A stretch of DNA of 64,000 bases from Paenibacillus foliorum (GTDB taxonomy: Bacteria; Bacillota; Bacilli; Paenibacillales; NBRC-103111), in the NCBI RefSeq assembly GCF_013141765.1, contig NZ_WHOD01000013.1, forward strand, positions 248,001-312,000, given 5' to 3'. The first letter of the stretch is position 1, and each line of letters starts with the position of its first letter. The position numbers were made by a program, and so were the translations under genes. This document shows positions 63,215 to 64,000 of the stretch, piece by piece. The notes beneath the pieces were generated by a model. It saw nothing but the letters and a program-made list of their open reading frames with translations, had not been told where the DNA came from and did no database searches.

Positions 63215-63874
63215 TTAATGTTCTCCTTGCTGATTCCCACCTTCAGAGGATCTATTTGAAGACACCCGTTTTGGCTGAGAGGAATGCTTGGAGGCTGGCT
63301 TTGCCGGTTTATACGAATGTTGAGGAGCAGGTTGTGGAGCAGGAACAGCCACAGCTTGTCCGCCACCTGCGATTACGCGACGGGCGGTTACGAAAGTTCT
63401 GTCCCAAGTGCTGCCCGCAAAATTGGAAATCGTAACGCCTATTCCTACTCTGTAGGTATGGAGGATTTGTCCGTTCCCCATGTAAATGCCTACGTGATTA
63501 ATAGTTCCGTCACGATTTGTATCGGAGAATATTAAATCACCCGCTTGCAATTGACTTTTAGATACAGCGGTACCGACTCCGGCTTGCTGTCTTGACGAGC
63601 GGGGAATGCTGATACCATTTTGCTTAAAAACATATTGGGTGAATGATGAACAATCAAAAGCATCCGTTCTTCCCGATGAAGCCCCAAATTGATAGCGGAC
63701 TCCTAGAAAGTGTTTTCCTGTTGATATAACATTGTTTGCCACAGATGAACTTGATACGGTGGCCGCATGAGCAGATTGAGGTGTTAGCAGCATACTTCCT
63801 GAAAAAGCAACCGAGAGGCTGAGACTGATTCCCACTAGTGTTTTACCAAAATGGTTTTTCTTCGTGTTATTCAT
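63215..63874 (-). CDS. Secreted NlpC/P60 endopeptidase
   Basis: A 219-residue secreted cell-wall hydrolase. It starts with a signal peptide (residues 1-38, cleavage after SAHAA or nearby). The NlpC/P60 domain (about 45-165) has the catalytic Cys75 in DAFDCSSFTQYVF, His127 in INHVGIYMGNG and a third polar residue His139 in GQILHTY. The C-terminal 50 residues are a Pro/Ser/Lys-rich disordered tail with no SLH or LysM domain, so wall attachment may be electrostatic. It cleaves D-gamma-glutamyl-meso-diaminopimelate links in the family. AGGAGG precedes ATG 63874 on this strand. Confidence 0.93.
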   Translation of the reverse strand: MNNTKKNHFGKTLVGISLSLSVAFSGSMLLTPQSAHAATVSSSSVANNVISTGKHFLGVRYQFGASSGRTDAFDCSSFTQYVFKQNGISIPRSSRQQAGVGTAVSKSQLQAGDLIFSDTNRDGTINHVGIYMGNGQILHTYRVGIGVTISNFAGSTWDRTFVTARRVIAGGGQAVAVPAPQPAPQHSYKPAKPASKHSSQPKRVSSNRSSEGGNQQGEH

Positions 63875-64000
63875 AGCTTCCTCCTAAGGGTTTGTCTGGT
63901 TTAGGCGTTTGCCCAAGAACACCATACCACAAGAATAATTTCTATAAATTTCCATATCGGAAGAAAACCCTTGTGCAGATTGACATATAAGGCTTTTATT

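Noticed and set aside
63875-64000. Possible c-di-AMP (ydaO) riboswitch before the NlpC/P60 gene
   Set aside because: Such riboswitches often precede NlpC/P60 genes, but none of the conserved blocks is visible in the 126 bases available; more upstream sequence lies outside the window.

Overview
The window looks like the chromosome of a Paenibacillus-type, endospore-forming, low-to-moderate GC Firmicute. The evidence is the block dnaE / accD-accA-pyk / citZ-icd-mdh / phoR-phoP, a GerPA/GerPF-family germination protein with a sigma-K-like promoter, an ATP-grasp protein of the YheC/D spore-coat group, an S-layer (SLH) anchored polysaccharide lyase, strong AGGAGG-type ribosome sites with ATG/GTG/TTG starts, and intergenic inverted repeats of a kind I associate with Paenibacillus.

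Layout. 1-8.4 kb: core replication and metabolism, namely the 3' 99% of dnaE, a YutG/PgpA-like lipid phosphatase, a 63-residue protein, and the tightly overlapping accD-accA-pyk unit, closed by a terminator. 8.5-12.8 kb: a YbgC-like thioesterase, then convergent ppk1 and ppx, which make and degrade polyphosphate and overlap at their 3' ends. 13-13.9 kb: a small germination protein and a ferritin-like protein. 14.2-18.1 kb: citZ, icd, mdh of the TCA cycle. 18.3-30.9 kb: a cluster for scavenging an organic (probably sulfur- or nitrogen-containing) compound, with four luciferase-like flavin monooxygenases, a LysR regulator, a complete oligopeptide-type ABC importer (SBP, two permeases, one fused double ATPase) and a DinB-like thiol-transferase candidate. 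31-33.6 kb: an Old Yellow Enzyme, then a cobalamin riboswitch that controls a single small 2Fe-2S ferredoxin and is flanked by simple-sequence repeats. 33.7-38.7 kb: a GNAT acetyltransferase, a TetR gene translationally overlapping an RND pump, and a small membrane protein. 39.1-45 kb: an AraC regulator divergent from a 1591-residue secreted, SLH-anchored alginate-lyase-like enzyme. 45.1-48.7 kb: a YfbR-type nucleotidase, a polysaccharide deacetylase, and class I fumarase. 49.2-55.6 kb: phoR-phoP, a Gfo/Idh/MocA dehydrogenase, and cydA-cydB. 55.7-61.5 kb: a patch with signs of decay and transfer (MerR pseudogene, MFS fragment between duplicated MerR-type promoters, intact MFS pump, Zn-alcohol dehydrogenase, TetR, epoxide hydrolase). 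61.5-64 kb: a BcrC-like PAP2 phosphatase, a YheC/D-like ATP-grasp protein, and a secreted NlpC/P60 endopeptidase.

How it fits together. Phosphate handling is spread over the window: PhoR-PhoP at 49-52 kb, and a Pho-box-like direct repeat in front of ppk1 at 9 kb. In Bacillus subtilis citZ-icd-mdh adjoins phoP-phoR; here the two blocks are separated by about 31 kb of mostly accessory genes and the sensor precedes the regulator. Several regulator/target pairs can be read from DNA palindromes: a TetR dyad before the RND unit, GCAAGTA/TACTTGC dyads around the second TetR gene and before the epoxide hydrolase, an Fnr/Rex-type dyad before cydAB, and 19-bp-spaced MerR-type promoters before the broken MerR gene.

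The observations I would follow first are: a strictly symmetrical 228-bp inverted-repeat element (23032-23259) that supplies the stop codon of the preceding monooxygenase; an apparent ATT start codon in the next gene; a (TTTA)13.5 microsatellite between the B12 riboswitch terminator and its only gene; a MerR gene disabled by expansion of an AC repeat; and a ppk1 terminator that lies inside the ppx coding sequence. No rRNA or tRNA gene, CRISPR array, prophage or intact insertion sequence was recognised.
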